A stretch of 64,000 nucleotides of DNA. It comes from Aquila chrysaetos chrysaetos (taxonomy: Eukaryota > Chordata > Aves > Accipitriformes > Accipitridae). Position 1 is the first letter of the stretch, and every line of letters begins with the position of its first letter. A model generated the notes under the pieces. That model ran no database searches. It worked only from the letters and a program-made list of their open reading frames with translations, and had not been told where the DNA came from. Made by a program: the position numbers and the translations under genes. This document shows, piece after piece, positions 34,866 to 48,593 of this stretch. The stretch covers positions 11,901,851 through 11,965,850 of the forward strand of contig NC_044030.1 in assembly GCF_900496995.4 (NCBI RefSeq). Direction: 5' to 3'.

Positions 34866-36583
34866 CATAGAATCATAGATTCATAGGATGGTTTGGGTTG
34901 GAAGGGACCTTTAAAAGTCATCTAGTCCAAGCCCCTCTGCAATGAGCAGGGAGATCTTCAACTAGACCATGTTGCTCAGAGCCCCATCCAACCTGACCTT
35001 GAATGTTTCCAGGGATGGGGTATCTACCACCTCCCCGGGCAACCTGTTCCAGTGTTTCACCAGTCTCATCATAAAAATTTCTTCCTTACGTCCAATCTAA
35101 ATCTACCTTATTTTAGTTTAAAACCAATACCCCTTGTGCTATTGCAACAGGCCCTGCTAAAAAGTCTGTCCCCATCTTTCTTATAAGCCCCCTTTAAGTA
35201 CTGAAAGGCCGCAATAAGGTCTCCCTGGATCCTTTCCTCTCAGCCTTTCCTCACAGGAGAGGTGTTCCATCCCTCTGACCATTTTTGTGGCCCTCCTCTG
35301 GATCTGATCCAACAGGTCCATGTCTTTCCCGTGCTGAGGACCCCAGAGCTGGATGCAGGACTCCAGGTGGGGTCTCACCAGAGCAGGGTAGATGGGCAGA
35401 ATCACCTCCCTTGACCTGCTGGCCAGAAAGCTGGTTGGCTTTCTGGGCTGCAAGCACACATGGCGGCTCATGTCCAGCTTTTCATCCACCAGTACCCCCA
35501 AGTCCTCCTCTGCAGGGCTGCTTTCAATCCCTTCATCCACCAGCCTGTATTGATACCAGGGGTTGCCCTGACCCAGGGGCAGGACCTTGTTGTCCCTCAT
35601 GAGTTTCACATGGGCCCACTTCTCCAGCTTGTCCAGGTCCCTCTGGATGGCATCCTGTCCCTCAGGCATGTCAACTGCACTGCTCAGCTTGGTGTTGACT
35701 GCAAATTTGCTGAGGGTGCACTTGATCCCACTATGTCATTGATGAAGATATTAAACAGTACAGGTCCCAATATGGGCCCCTGAGGGACACCACTTGTCAC
35801 TGATCTCCATGCAGACATAGAGCCATTGACCACTACCCTCTGGATGTGACCATCCAACCAATTCCTCATCCACCGAACAGTCCACCCATCAAATCGATAT
35901 CTCTCCAATTTAGAGAGAAGGATATTGTGGGGGACCATGTCAAAGGCCTTACAGAATTCCAGATAGACAGCATCCATAGCTCTTCCCTTGTCCACCGATA
36001 CAGTCACACCATCATAGAAGGCCACTAGGCTGGTCAAGCAGAACTTGCCCTTGGTGAAGCCATGCTGGCTGTCTTGAATAAACTCCCTGTCCTCCATGTG
36101 CCCTAGCAGAGATTTTAGGAGGATCTGTTCCATGGTCTTCTCAGGTACAGAGGTGAGGCTGACAGGTCAGTAGTTCCCAGGGTCCTCCTTTCTACTCTTC
36201 GTAAAAATGGGTGCAATGTTTCCCTTTTTCCAGTCTCCAGGGACTTCACCTGACTGCCATGACTTTTCAGATATCATGGAGAGCGGCTGACAACCACATT
36301 GGCCAATTCCCTCAGGACTCTGGGATGTGTCTCATCAGGTCCCATAGACTTACGTATGTTCAGGTTCCTCAGGTGGTCACAAACCCAATCTTCTCTTAGA
36401 GTGGGAGGGACTTTGCTCCCCCAGTCCCCATCTTGCAGTCCATCCATTTGAGAGGTGTGGGAAGAGAGGTTGCCAGTGAAGACTGAGGCAAAAAAAGCTG
36501 TTGAGTACCTCAGTCTTCTCCTTGTCTGTTGCTACCAGTTTGCCAGTCGTGTTCATCAGGGGGAGTACACTTTCTTTGAGCTT
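34866..36583 (-). mobile_element. CR1 LINE fragment, 5'-truncated, minus strand
   Basis: It starts on the plus strand with the reversed CR1 tail (catagaatcatagattcata) and continues through reverse-transcriptase coding sequence read on the minus strand. Recognisable protein pieces are [39 protein letters not shown] and [17 protein letters not shown]. The frame shifts near 35740, and the catalytic FADD motif has become FAVN, so the copy is dead. The upstream end fades out near 36583, with a line of sequence typical of CR1 upstream of the RT region. Confidence 0.93.
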
Positions 36584-38814
36584 TCTTAATTACCATGGAG
36601 AAACCAAAACAGCTATCTAGATAAACAGCTTCAGATCTGCTACATCATTTCTGTTTTTACGTAGGTTTGATGGTACAGATCAGAAAAGTATGGACCAAGA
36701 TGGATGTGGTGAAAAGGGTACCAGTTGAATGACTTTTTTTTTTTTCTGGCACTTTTTTCTTAAACTCTTCTCTGAACCTTTTGTTTTGCAGATCTGATTG
36801 TCCTCTTCAGTCAGTGGCTTTGTGTCAAAGCAAAGCCTTTCTCTGACCAGGCAGTATTGTAAAAACCATGGAAAAGTGTGTGCAGCATATTTTTTAGCAT
36901 CCTAAAGGGAGATAGATCTGGGAGGTGGAGTTTTGAATTAATGCGTTGCAACAGACTGCAGGCCTATCTATAACATCTCAGCCATACCATACAAAGACTC
37001 CACAAGTCCTTAGTAACATCACAGTTAAAATTAGACTCTCCTTTCCACCTTCCAGGCTCTATGGCAATGCTAAAACTTGACACAACTTGACTACTTCTGA
37101 GTGTGGGATCATGTAAGTCTTACCTATAATTTGGATATGAAACACAGGACCTGTTTTGCTGACAAGTTCTGTGTGGATTGGGATGCTCAAGTTTCAAGCT
37201 TTTACAGCAGCGCTCTTGTGCACACATTTGAGCCACCCCATTAGCTTGAGTAGACTATGGCATTCTGCTGAGGTCACTGGCACTTCAAACCTGCTCAAGA
37301 GCTGCTTCACAAAGTCCTTCCAGTTTGCTATCTATAGCAAGTACTCCTTGCTGAAGGTGGGTACTGAATGCCACATCCATTTCCAAGCCTTTTTTAACAC
37401 TGTGTTTTCTTGGCCATATCCACAAAAGGAAGTACTTGCTAATTTCTTTGTGCTGTGCAAATGTGTGCTGTGATCCTCATACGCTTCAATATACAGATTC
37501 ATTTTTTTTCCCCATTTCAAAAAACTTGTCTTTTGCCCAGCTCCACATACCAAAATTCCCTCATTTGTAGTTCTCAGGGGGTCTGTCTAGCCAGACCCTA
37601 TGTCTCTTCCATATGGCTCCTAACTGCTCTCAAAGCCCCAGGCAGTTCTCTGTCTCTTCAAGTCCTCAAGCATAAGAAGTTCACCTGAGGGAGGATTTTT
37701 GGTCTCTGGCTGCTCACTAATGCCCCTGGGTCTTGATCTTTGCAGGCAATCATTTGTGCTTGACTGCTGCTTGCTGGCCGATTAGCCATAGGTCAGACAT
37801 GGAAGGACTCTGTTGATGATCAACAGAGAGAGTCCGATCAAGAAACAAGTGGCAAAAGGGAAGTAGCAGATGCCTGAAGGGCTTGTGCTTTGCCACCGAG
37901 CCATCATACCAGGAGTGGGATTCAGAAACCCTGGTAATGAGTCATGCATCAGTCTTGAGGTGACCTTGGGGACTTCAGCAGGGTTGCTGTGGAAGAGGTA
38001 CAGGCTGTTGTATGAGTCACAGCATCAGACAGTAAATACGCACCATAGGAGCAAAACCCTGCCCATATAATTCAATGGCAACTTTGTCTATCTGCATCAT
38101 TCTGCCTGGTGTGTTTTTTCCCTTTGGGATACTTCTGATTAAATAAACTTTATTTCTTCTATCTAGAAGTACTCAGACAAACGATGCAATAATCTCAGGG
38201 GAGTCACCCACAAGTACTGTGTGTTATGCATAATGATGAATAATATGTATCTTGCTTTGTCCCAAAGAACACAGCAAACTGAAGCCCACACTTCTTAAAA
38301 GGCGTCTCTGATTGGAGTGTCTTGTTTGTGGAGAGAGAAGGAGGGAAATAACCCATGTCAGGTTGTCTTGACCTAACTCTACAGAAGAAGCTAATGATTT
38401 CCAATGTGCTGAAACACCTTTAAAAGAGTTTTAAGCATAATCATGTAGAAATGACCACATATTAGGGCAACTCAAATGACTAATTCTCTCTGGGAAGCTT
38501 GCTGACACCCTTCCTACCTGTTTAGGAAAAGTTAGTAAAAAACTAAGGGAACTTATCAAAAGAATATCAGCAATTCATGTTACTTGCAGGCTCTGGAAGA
38601 CTGGAACCTCCCAAGCCAACTAAACTTGAAGCAAATGAAAATGGGGATGGATATTGTCAAATGCCTAGTCTATAGGTCATTTAAACAATGCAAATATCTT
38701 TTTCAAAAATCATCCCATGCTGTGGATGTGAAAGAAACAGTGAAATCTTTGTCATAACTGTCCTGATTGCCTGCCCCCTGATTATTTTGTGCCACATCTG
38801 CATCTTTGCCAAGA
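36584..38814. other. Sequence between inverted CR1 copies; no gene seen
   Basis: Short ORFs only (up to 105 codons), none recognisable. Confidence 0.5.
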
Positions 38815-40105
38815 TGTAGCAGCTAATCCTGGAAACCATTTCCAGGCATATGAATGACAAGAAAATAATCAGGAGCAGTCAGCACGGATTCATGAAGGGG
38901 AAGTCATGCTTGATCAACCTGATAACCTTCTACAATGAAATGACTGGCCTGGCAGATGCAGGGAGAGCCGTCGATATTGTCTACCTGGACTTCAGTAAGG
39001 CCTCTGACACTGTCTCCCGTAAGATCCTCATAGACAAGCTGTTGACGTGTGGGTTGGATGAGCAGACAGTGAGGTGGATTGAAAGCCGGCTGAATGAGCA
39101 GACCCAAAGGGTGGTGATCAGTGGCACAACATCTAGTTGGGCACCAGTGACTAGCAGTGTACCCCAGGGGTCAATACTGGGTCCTTCAACATCTTCAGTA
39201 ATGATCTGGATAATGAAGCAGAGCACACCCTCAGGAATTTTGCAGATGACACAAAACTAGGAGGAGTGGTTCATAACAGAGGGCTGTGCTGCCATCCAGA
39301 GGGACCTAGACAGGCTGGAGAAATGGGCTGACAGGAGCCTGATGAAATTCAGCGAGGGGAAGCGCAAAGTCCTGCACCTGGGGAAGAACAACCCCAGACA
39401 TCAAAATATATGCTAGGGGCTGCCCAGCTGGAAAGTAGCTTGGCAGAATAGGACCTCGGGGTCATGGTGGACACCAAGCTGAACATGAGCCAGCAGTGTG
39501 CCCTCATGGCAAAGAAGATGAATGGTATCTTGGGCTGTATTAGGAGGAATGTTGCCAGCAGGTTGAAGAAGGTGATCCTTCCCCTCTACTCAGAGCTGGT
39601 GAGGCCACATCTAGTTCTGGGCTCCTTGGTACACTAGAGACATGGACATACTGAAGGGAGTCCACTGAAGGGACATTAAGATGATTCAGGAACTGGAGCA
39701 CCTCTCCTGTGAGGAAAAGCTGAGAGAGCTGGGACTCTTCAGCCTGAAGAGAAGGCTCAGGAGGATCTCATCAATGTATATAAATACCTACAGTGAGACT
39801 GCAAAGAGGACAGAGCAAAGCTCTTTCCAGCGGTGCCCAGTGACAGGGCCAGAGGCAGTAGGCACAAAGTGAAACACAAGAAGTTCCCTCTGAACTTCAG
39901 GAAACATTTTTTCACTGTGAGAGTGACCAAGCACTGGCACAGGTTGCCCAGGGAGGTGGTGGAGTCTCCATCCTTGGAGATACTCAAAAGCTGCCTGGAC
40001 ATGGTCCCGGGCAAACTGCTGTAGGTGACTCTGCTTGAGCAGGGGGGTTGCACCAGATGAATGCCACAGGTCCCTTCCAACATGCACCACTCTATGATTC
40101 TGTAT
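38815..40105 (+). mobile_element. CR1 LINE fragment, 5'-truncated, plus strand
   Basis: Plus-strand RT pieces in order: RSSQHGFMKGKSCLINLITF, IVYLDFSKASDTVSRKIL, VPQGSILGPS, then after a small deletion and frame change FADDTKLGG, and later HWHRLPREVVESPSLEI. It ends with accactctatgattctgta. Frameshifts and in-frame stops make it nonfunctional. It faces the CR1 at 34866-36583 in inverted orientation. Confidence 0.93.
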
Positions 40106-43021
40106 GGCAGAGAAAAGGACGGATGAGTGTGAGTGTGTGCACGTGCATGGGCTGAGTAGCTCCTCAGCACTGTGTGCAGGGGCACTGGATGGAGGAGAGG
40201 GGCTAGGCATGTTTTACTGGGGAAGGAGATGCAAGCAGCTCTCTTTGAAGGGGGTGAAACCCTCTTGGTGCACCAGGAGTTCTCTGGGGGGAGGAGTGCA
40301 ATGTGACACAAGGCATGGGACAGCGGTGTCCCTGAATAACGTGAAATATGTTTTTTTCAGGAGGCAGCCTGTCTGATCCCCATCAAATGCTGACAGCTTC
40401 CCTCTCCCGTCTGCTCCACCGGGACTGTCTGCCGTCACGTGCCTGGAGGCACCAGAGCTGCTTGCTGCAGTCCCATGGTGGATCCCCAGCTCTCAGGCAC
40501 TTCCCTGGCAGGTCTCCTTCCTGCTGGCTTTGGGCAGTATCTGCCACTTCACCCGCTGCAGCTCCGCCAGCCAAGTGTCCCAGAGAGGTTTCCTCTGGCA
40601 ATGCCTTCCAGCAGCTGCAGGGCCACAGAGGCTCCTTAGGGGACGTGTCTCACCTCAGCCCAGCTACCTGCTGGTGGTGACCACTGTGAAGAACTTTCAG
40701 GCCTTCTCTGAAGTCCCAGGGGAGAGTGATGTGCTACAAGACAGGTATCCATCAGCTCCGCTGTCCCGGTGAACGATACCCAGTGCTGGCAGTCAGGGCA
40801 GCTAGGGATCAAACCAACAGCATGTACACGCTGTGCAATTCCCCTTCTTGTGTTTGGCCTTCAGGTGCACCAGAGACCGAGGTCAGGGAGTGACAGAAGT
40901 CTGTCCAGGCTTCCCTCCCACACTGTGAGCTGCTGGAGACTGCCTGTAGAAGAAATGCTATTTGAGTTTGTACCCACAGGTACCAGCCATGAGGAGTTTT
41001 GGGGGAAGGAGGGGAGGAAATGGTTGTTAGGAAGATGCTGTTTTCCTCTGTGGATAATGCATCAAAGGGATGGGAATGGGTAGTAGCCATAAGGTCTCTG
41101 TGATGGAGTGGGGAAAAATCAGGAGATGTTCTGTTGTCCTAAGTAAAATGCCTGCCATCACCATGGCTCTTGCAGGCCATTGGCTGTCTAAAAATCAAAA
41201 GCTGACTTGCACATGCATGACTCATAAGAGCCCTCATTGCCTCAATAGTGGCTAACTGTGTACCTGATTGACCTTAGTGTCCTACTGACTAATTGGGCAG
41301 TTATGGAGGCAGCTTCACAGATTTTAGTGTTTCCTTTCTATTGACTCACTGCCTTTTTCTGAAGTTGCACCCACAGTATCCATTAACTAACAACTAAGCC
41401 ATCACAGGTGGTGAGATGATGACGACTATGAGCCAGTCACGGTACTGCCCTGTGTCAGGGAGCAGTATTTAAAGGTAGGGTTATGTGTTCATTGTGCTGG
41501 GAGCGCAGCTGTGTGAGTGCTTTAGGCATAAAATACATTGTAGTGTTTACTAGATGAGGAGATGTATAACCACAAAGGGTGAAGGACGGTGATGGGGGAG
41601 GACTTTGCCAGTGTTATACACCTTTCAGTGTAATAGGCTGTTCTTGTACTTCAAAGGCATTCGGTGCAGGGGTGGGGGTGTTAAAGTTTTTATTGCTGTA
41701 CACTTGAACTGACTGGAACACTTAGAGCTGGTAAAAACCTTGGATGTTAATATCAGGGGATAGAAAATGGCTCCTGATTGCAAGCGTGGGTGTAAATACA
41801 CTGCTAATTCACTCCCTTTCGGTAGAACAGACCTGTGCCTCTGAAGAAACAGGGAAGGATGCTATAAAAACAGCTACATATGTTGCGGAGGAGGAGCAGA
41901 GCACAGGAAGGTCTCCAGCCAGTCCCCAGGAGTGAGGGGTTGGTGCAAACCAAGCCTCCGAGCACAGGCTCAAAATGGCCAGACCTGGACCCTTGGCCAC
42001 CCTCGCCTCCCCTGCCCTCTGCCTGATGCGGAGGCAGCCCGCACCACCCGGGGCAGCTCCCTTCGGACAAGGATGTTGCTTACTGCCCCCCACAGATGGG
42101 CTTAACCTTGCCACTGGGTTTGGAGGGCACCAGTGAATATTTAACCAGTGCATTTACTATTGCTGGCCATTCCCACTCTTTCACAAGCCACCCCCTGGGG
42201 AGGCCCCATCCCCAGATCCAGCATCAGGTGTGAAGTGCCCTATGCCCTCTGTCAAGGGATCTCCAGCCTGCAAAGAAAGTCCTTGGGCCATGTGGCAGGC
42301 TCCTTTCTCGCTCTGCAGGCTGCTCTGAGGTATTGTGCAGTGCATGTGTGCAAAATTTTTTAATTCACTCCTGCCAAAGAATATATCTTTCAGTGGTGTG
42401 GTGGTAGGGAAGGCATGGTAACTGAAGCTTTGTAACAGGCTTTTTTCTCCTTCCTGCAAAGCGCAGGCCTTTTCTGCAGACTCTGGCTGTGTTTTGATTT
42501 CCCAGTGTACTGCACATGTGGGCACTCTATCTTCAGCTCGGCTTTCACATCCCCAGTCCCAGAAGCCCTGTTATAGTGGGACAGCTATCGGAGGTCCAGC
42601 TCCAAGACCTGGAGGTGAAGATGCTGCTAAAGGAGGAGCCGGTGTGGTCCGACTGCCACACTGCAAGCAGACAGGTGCAGCTCGTGCAGTGTCACTCTGT
42701 CTCAGGGTAAGGACTCTTAGGTAAGAACATCCTTGGGCTTCCTGTTGATCCCAAATGCTCTCTTCCCAAGATTAGTTTTCATTTTCCGTTCAGGAAGCAA
42801 CCTTCAGTTGAAGCCACGGGATGTGGGCAGCAGAGACTCCTTGTCTAGACAGACAGCTCATCCCAGGTGTAGATGCTTGTTTTGGTCACCCCCTCAACCC
42901 ACCTCCCTACAGAGAGTGAGCACAGGTCAGTCTGGGAGCCTTGTCTGCTGTGATCATGGTCTCTGAAAAGGAGCAACCAGCCATCGGTGTATGCTGAGAA
43001 GTACCTCGTGCTTTGACAGGA

Positions 43022-43262
43022 AGCTGTAATGTGACAAGATGAGTAATTAATTAGCCTTGTGCTGCCACAAGCATTTCCAGTCCCAGCTGACAACAGACTA
43101 ATTAAGAACCTCCCTGTGGTGTCTATTTTAGATAACCATTTACTTTGGTACAAATTAACAAAAGGGTTTTCTAATGGTTTATTTCACAGGCGACTCATTA
43201 GATAAATTTATGGGACAAATAGCAGGAAATTGAATAGACGTTTTGAGTTCCCAGCCACTAAA
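43022..43262. other. AT-rich possible conserved noncoding element
   Basis: About 240 bases with no repeat features and several homeodomain-type cores (gagtaattaattagcc, gactaattaagaacc, acaaattaacaa, ctcattagataaa) in a locally AT-rich block within a GC-richer neighbourhood. Composition and motif density resemble vertebrate developmental enhancers. Conservation cannot be tested here. Confidence 0.3.
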
Positions 43263-45650
43263 AAGCCCAGACAATTTTGCTGAAGAGTGCTCTAATTTTA
43301 TCAAGGCAAAACACTTGCTTCGTTCTGATTTTTTGTGTCACATCTTTTGTTCTCAGACATTACCTTAGCCCAAGTCCAGAGGCTTTGAAAACTGAAGGTG
43401 ACTTTGCAAGTGCTGGTTCTTAGGAATAGATTGATGTCCCGACACCCTCCTACATCATTTGTCCAGCAGAGTCATTTGAGGTATTGCAGACCAAGCACCA
43501 TGAGTGCTAAGTTCACCCTGTTATCAGTGTCATCTGTTTCAGCATCTTGGTGGAGGTTGAGGAACCAAACCTCATGCTACCCCTATGATCCCTGCATCTG
43601 TGACCATAGGAAACACTGATGCATGTGCAGCTCCAGGGGTTTCACAGGATCCCCCACAAACACTAAAAGAATCAGAAAAGGGCCTTATGTTCCTCAAACG
43701 GCAGGCAGGAGTGTCCTTCCTTTCCATGTTGGCTTTCAAATGTTAAGCTTGACCCTGCCTCATAACTGCACAAACACAGTTTGTCTTTAGGATGCTGCAG
43801 GACTCTCAGATGTAGTCTGGACCAGACTAGGGACGTGGGTTGACAGTGAACCCAGAATCAACCTGGTTATCTCCGCTCCAGGATCTGTCCTAACAGGAAA
43901 ACATATGCAGGAGGATTTTATCTTCCCTCACTGCCTCTGCACTGCCTCATGTTTACAAAAGTATAGCTGCGAGTATGAAATATTTAAGTTCGACCCCAGA
44001 TCAAGAGCGAGTGGATGACAGTAAAGATGGCAGATTGGACCTTATGTAGCAAGGGGTCGCACAGCTTGGGAAGGGAATTGGGGCTTCGGACAGGAGAAGA
44101 GAGCGAGGAACATGAGCTGGAAGGCCTTGGTGGGGGTTAGGGCGGCACTGTGGCAGCAATGAAATTCTCTGTGTGGTTTTCAGCAGGGTACAGTTCTCCA
44201 GGCAACTGAGATTGCAGGTACTTCCATCAGCACTAGAATTAATTGAGAAGGTCTCTTTGAAATGAGTGTTTGAGCATCTAATATATTTTCTTTTTCCTCT
44301 GTGGGGATACTAGCCAGTTCCCTGTTTTCAAACACCGGTAGAAACTTAGGTTAAAGCCTCAGAGATGCATTTTTCGTCTACATTTGGTTAAAATTGTGTT
44401 GTGGATTTGCATACAGAACAATTTCATTGGAAAAATTGCTAAAGCTAGGGATGCCTCCCTACAAGTCATCTGCTCAGAGCCACCTGCTCAGAGGCATACA
44501 GAATCATCTTTGTTTGTTGATGAAGGGGAGCATTTTCAAGCCTTTCTTCCTAAAACACTGTCCCAAAATAGAATCCCTAGATTCTTGTCTAGTTTAACTC
44601 ATAGAAAGTGAAAACTCAAACCATTAGTGGTATTATCAATTTACATTTCTCAGCACCTAGTTGTGTGTAATTTTTGCCTTACTGCCCCTCACCCCCAGCA
44701 ATTCTACGTGAGCAGAAATGGGAACATTTCCCCTGTTTCATGGCAACAGAGCTAGGCTGTGGAGGCTCCACAAAGCCACATGCATTGCGATTTTTATCCC
44801 CTGTTGCAGGCTGGCAGCGTGTAAGCTTTTCCTTCCCAGTCCTGTGTGACCCTTTTGGGTTGCAAGCAGCTACAGTGAATATCAAATCTGACTGTTTGCT
44901 GTAGCTATCTGCCTTGACCCTCCTAATCCTTAAGGCTATTGATGATTTCCTCTGCGGCTGGACGCTGGGATGCTGGTGACCCACTTCCCGAGTCTGAAGG
45001 CATCGTGGAGCATAGGGTAGCTGCAGCGCCCAGCAGCTCTGCTGAAGCTCAGTGCTGACAGCTGGGAGGCAGCAAGGGTTGAACACAATTGCTTCTGAAA
45101 TGCACACTGCGCACTTCTCCTCAGCAGATGCTTCTGCCATAGCTGTGTGACAAAATGTGCTCCTGACTCACGAGGCCAGACTCCTTGCAGGTGTAAACTG
45201 GCTCAGCGCTACCAGCTTCAGTTACTTCCTGCTGAGGAGCTGTCCCTGAGCTCTCTGCCGAAAGCCTCCGAGGACCCTACTAAGCAGGGGCTTCTAGAAC
45301 TTTTTTCTGAGGAGTAGCTTTATATAAGTGGCCTGTGCCACATTGATGTAATTTGCACCATTATCCTTTTCTGGCCAATACTCTGAGCATTTCATTGTGG
45401 CCTCCTGAGGTCACTGGCACTGGTGTGCTAACTCCTACCTGGCGCGCTCCTCCCTGAGCTGAACTCAGCCTGCCAGAGTTGTAAATTTGTCTACCAGGGG
45501 CACTTATGTCAACTGGTGGGTGCAGCTGTCAGAGCTGCAATTGTCACTCCTTTCAAAACCATCAGCTGGTTGGTTTTCTTTTTTCAACTTTAAATAGCTG
45601 TTTCCAGAAATATTGGGTGGCTTCTAAGGATGCTGTGTGCGTAAGACCTG

Positions 45651-45670
45651 CCCCCCCCCCCCCCCCCCCC
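45651..45670. repeat. 20-base poly-C run
   Basis: Twenty consecutive C, preceded by gacctg and followed by aggttg. It is not in a CpG island. Length is probably polymorphic or assembly-sensitive. Confidence 0.9.
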
Positions 45671-48593
45671 AGGTTGTAAACTCACAAGTCCTTTGTGCTT
45701 TGGTGTGTTAACAGATGGGGTACTTCGGCATGTCACAGTGCGTGTGAGTCTGTCTGGCCTCTGAAGCTGACCTGATGTCTACTGCTGTTTTTCCAGAGCA
45801 GAAAATCTTCATGGGACCATGAGTCTAGGCAAGAACCTGTGGGTGAGCTATGTCTAAACTCCAAGTGACCACAACCCACTGTGCTACATATTTCTCTGCA
45901 CAGACTTGCTCAGCCCCAGCAGAAACACTGAGCAGTGCATTGCACCCAATTATGCAGCTTTGTAATTTTGAGACTCTCCCCAGATATGCATCTTTGCTAG
46001 GTACTATCTTGTCTCCAGGTCCCAGACAGTTGAATTCAGTTTGTTCTGTACTCTTGGCTCCCTTTGGGAGCAAGCCTATCTCAGGGAGAGTGTGGTCTCC
46101 TGCTAAACATGCTGGAAACAGGTCTTGAGGCATGTAGTTCTTGGGCTTGAACTGGAGAGTATGATCCTATTTCTCTAGGAAGGGTACTGCTTCCTATTGT
46201 AAATCCCTGTCGTAACTCCCACTCTATTCTGCCCAACAGAAGCCACCAGCTGCCGTATTATCCCATGGCTTGTTGCAGTGTCACTGTCTTCAGCAAAGCA
46301 AGTTTCTAATGGTATTTTAGCATTCATTCAGACCCTGTGTCTCTGTCAGAGTCTCTTCCACAGTTCCTACCCAGGTGTTAGATGCAACACATGTCATCAG
46401 GCAGTGGGACAAAGACTGGATAAAAAATTCTTCAGCAACTTTTATTTGACAGACTCATCCACTGTGATCAAAGGCCCTGTCCTGATCCCATTGAATTTAA
46501 TGGACATTTTGCTAATAACCTTGGGAGACCAGGATCTGACTCTCCCTGGTTTGTGGACAACACCATTACAGCTCTGGGAGAAATTAAATCCTTTCCTCTA
46601 CTCTACAGGTGGCGGGGAAAGGCATGTATCATGCTTCCTCTTCGGATGATGCCTGTTCTCACAACTGGCCATTATTTGAGACAATAGCGGGTGTAGCATG
46701 TGTCAGAGGAGCGTGCTGTGGCAATTTCTCTCATCATCATACATCTAGCCCCGAGTCTGGAATATAGCTCGTACTGGACAGAGCTCAGCTAACATTATGT
46801 CCATGATTGTAACTGTGCATTGCTAGTCTGTGCAACCACTGGTGCTGCAGAACCCAGCTTTGAACTTCCACTTCTTTTTATTCTTTCCTAGAACACTTGG
46901 TAGAAGAAGGGGTGTTGAGACAATTTCTCTGTCTTCCCACCGAGATTTATATTTCTGGAATATGTCTCAAATGTACTTAGGGAAAAGGAACAAAATTCAG
47001 CAGTATGACTGCACTAGCAGAGCAAATGTTTTGCTTGTGGTAGCTCTTTTCCCCTTCGTATTAGTCCTGAGTTTGTTCTGGTATTCCTGAAATGCCTTGA
47101 AACACTTCATTCTTTAGAGTGAGCCGAAATGGTCCCTTGTGTGAAAGCTAGCTTTGGGAAGAAAGCACTAAGCCCCTTACGAGAGCAAAGCTGTGCCTGT
47201 GTTTAGACTGATTCTATCACCCTCTATGGCATTTGAGCTGATTCCTCTTTTTATGCCTATCACCTTCTCATTTCCTTTGGCTGGGATCCCTCTTTCTTTC
47301 TGCTGAAATATTTGGAGGGCAGGCGATTCCCTGGCTGCCCGCAGATGAAACGAGATCAGCTTTCAGTATTGAGTTGTGTAACAGCTGCCCACTGTCACTA
47401 CAGAGCCAATTTTGGGACAGTGTCATCAGCTTTGTCAATCCATATGTCCCAGGGATGTTTTTACTGGATCAAATCTTAAGTGCACATTAACTAGATCAAA
47501 TTCTTAAATGTACATCTGAGATCTGAAGCGACGAATGGGACACCAACTTTCATTAACCAAATGAAACTGTAATTCATTGATGTAAGCTGAAAGTTTCCAT
47601 GAATTCCAGCTATCCATAGACACATGATCTCTGAAAGATTGTCTAATGCTCAGCCTAGTCTGTATATGAATGTGTGTGAATGAGCAAGAAAAATTTTAGT
47701 ATTCTCTTTGCAAATTTTGCTTTGTTTTTTAATAAAGCTTGTAATTGTCAGGTTGTGCTTTGAAAAGAGTATCACAAAAAGATCAGTATGAATAATATCA
47801 GGGTTTCAGATCAACAGAGCAAGTGTAAAATGGCCTGGTGGAAGCTTGCAAAGATATATCGTAGCTTTCTAATAATAAAAATGTCTCACTCGTCTTAGAT
47901 GTGGGACGTTGTGTGCTGGAAGACGGCCTCTTGTTACCTAACAGCAGAGCCTCCTCCAGTGAGGGCATGCCCTAAATTGCTCTTTGCAATTGAATTCATT
48001 TCCGAACAAGGCAACAAGACCCCAGGGCTGGTAGGTCAGCAACGCACAAGCTGCATCAGCTCCCAGGTGACTTCTGCTAGGAGGATCAGCATCAGCCTGT
48101 CTTGTCTGCACGTGCGAGGCAGCTGATGGGCTGCCAAACACTTTATGGAGCTCAGACAGCTCATGATTTACACAGGTTTGCATAGACAGCTAGATAACTA
48201 GCAGATGAGTTGTCTGCAGAGACCCTGCTACTGGAAGAAAAGTCTCAGGACTGAAGTTGGGCATATTTCTCTTTGTCTAAACACACAAGCATGGTCAATT
48301 CAGCTTACTTCACTTACCTGGTTTGTACTACTTAAATTTTTGCATGATATTCTTCTTTCAGCCTAATAGTGGTTTAACTTCATCCATTACCTTAATATTT
48401 CTTTAACTGACTCAATTTAAGTAAGAAACCAACCACATCTGGGGCAAAATTTGCTGAGTAATTGAGATGTGGGCCTGCTCAGTAGCTCACGGTCTGACAT
48501 TAGCTCTAGGTCACTTCTCAATAGGCTTCTGAGCATCCACAACATGACAGCCTCCTGCAGGGTAGCCAAGGGAATGAAAAAATTAATGCTTAT

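Larger units (their letters stand above)
40106..48593. other. Intergenic region, GC-richer; no gene recognised
   Basis: Many overlapping short ORFs on both strands (longest 153 codons at 44679-45140, minus) reflect higher GC content. None reads like a known domain. It contains the poly-C run at 45651 and a diverged 27-base tandem repeat at 47464-47515 (ggatcaaat...taa.tg.acat twice). Confidence 0.5.

Noticed and set aside
42516-42710. A 64-codon ORF containing LSEVQLQDLEVKMLLKEEP, followed by a donor-like cagg/gtaagg
   Set aside because: It looks mildly protein-like, but there is no supporting acceptor, homology or neighbouring exon, so it is not called as an exon.
44679-45140. A 153-codon minus-strand ORF
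   Set aside because: No recognisable domain, signal or neighbouring exons; its length is within chance for a GC-richer stretch of this size.
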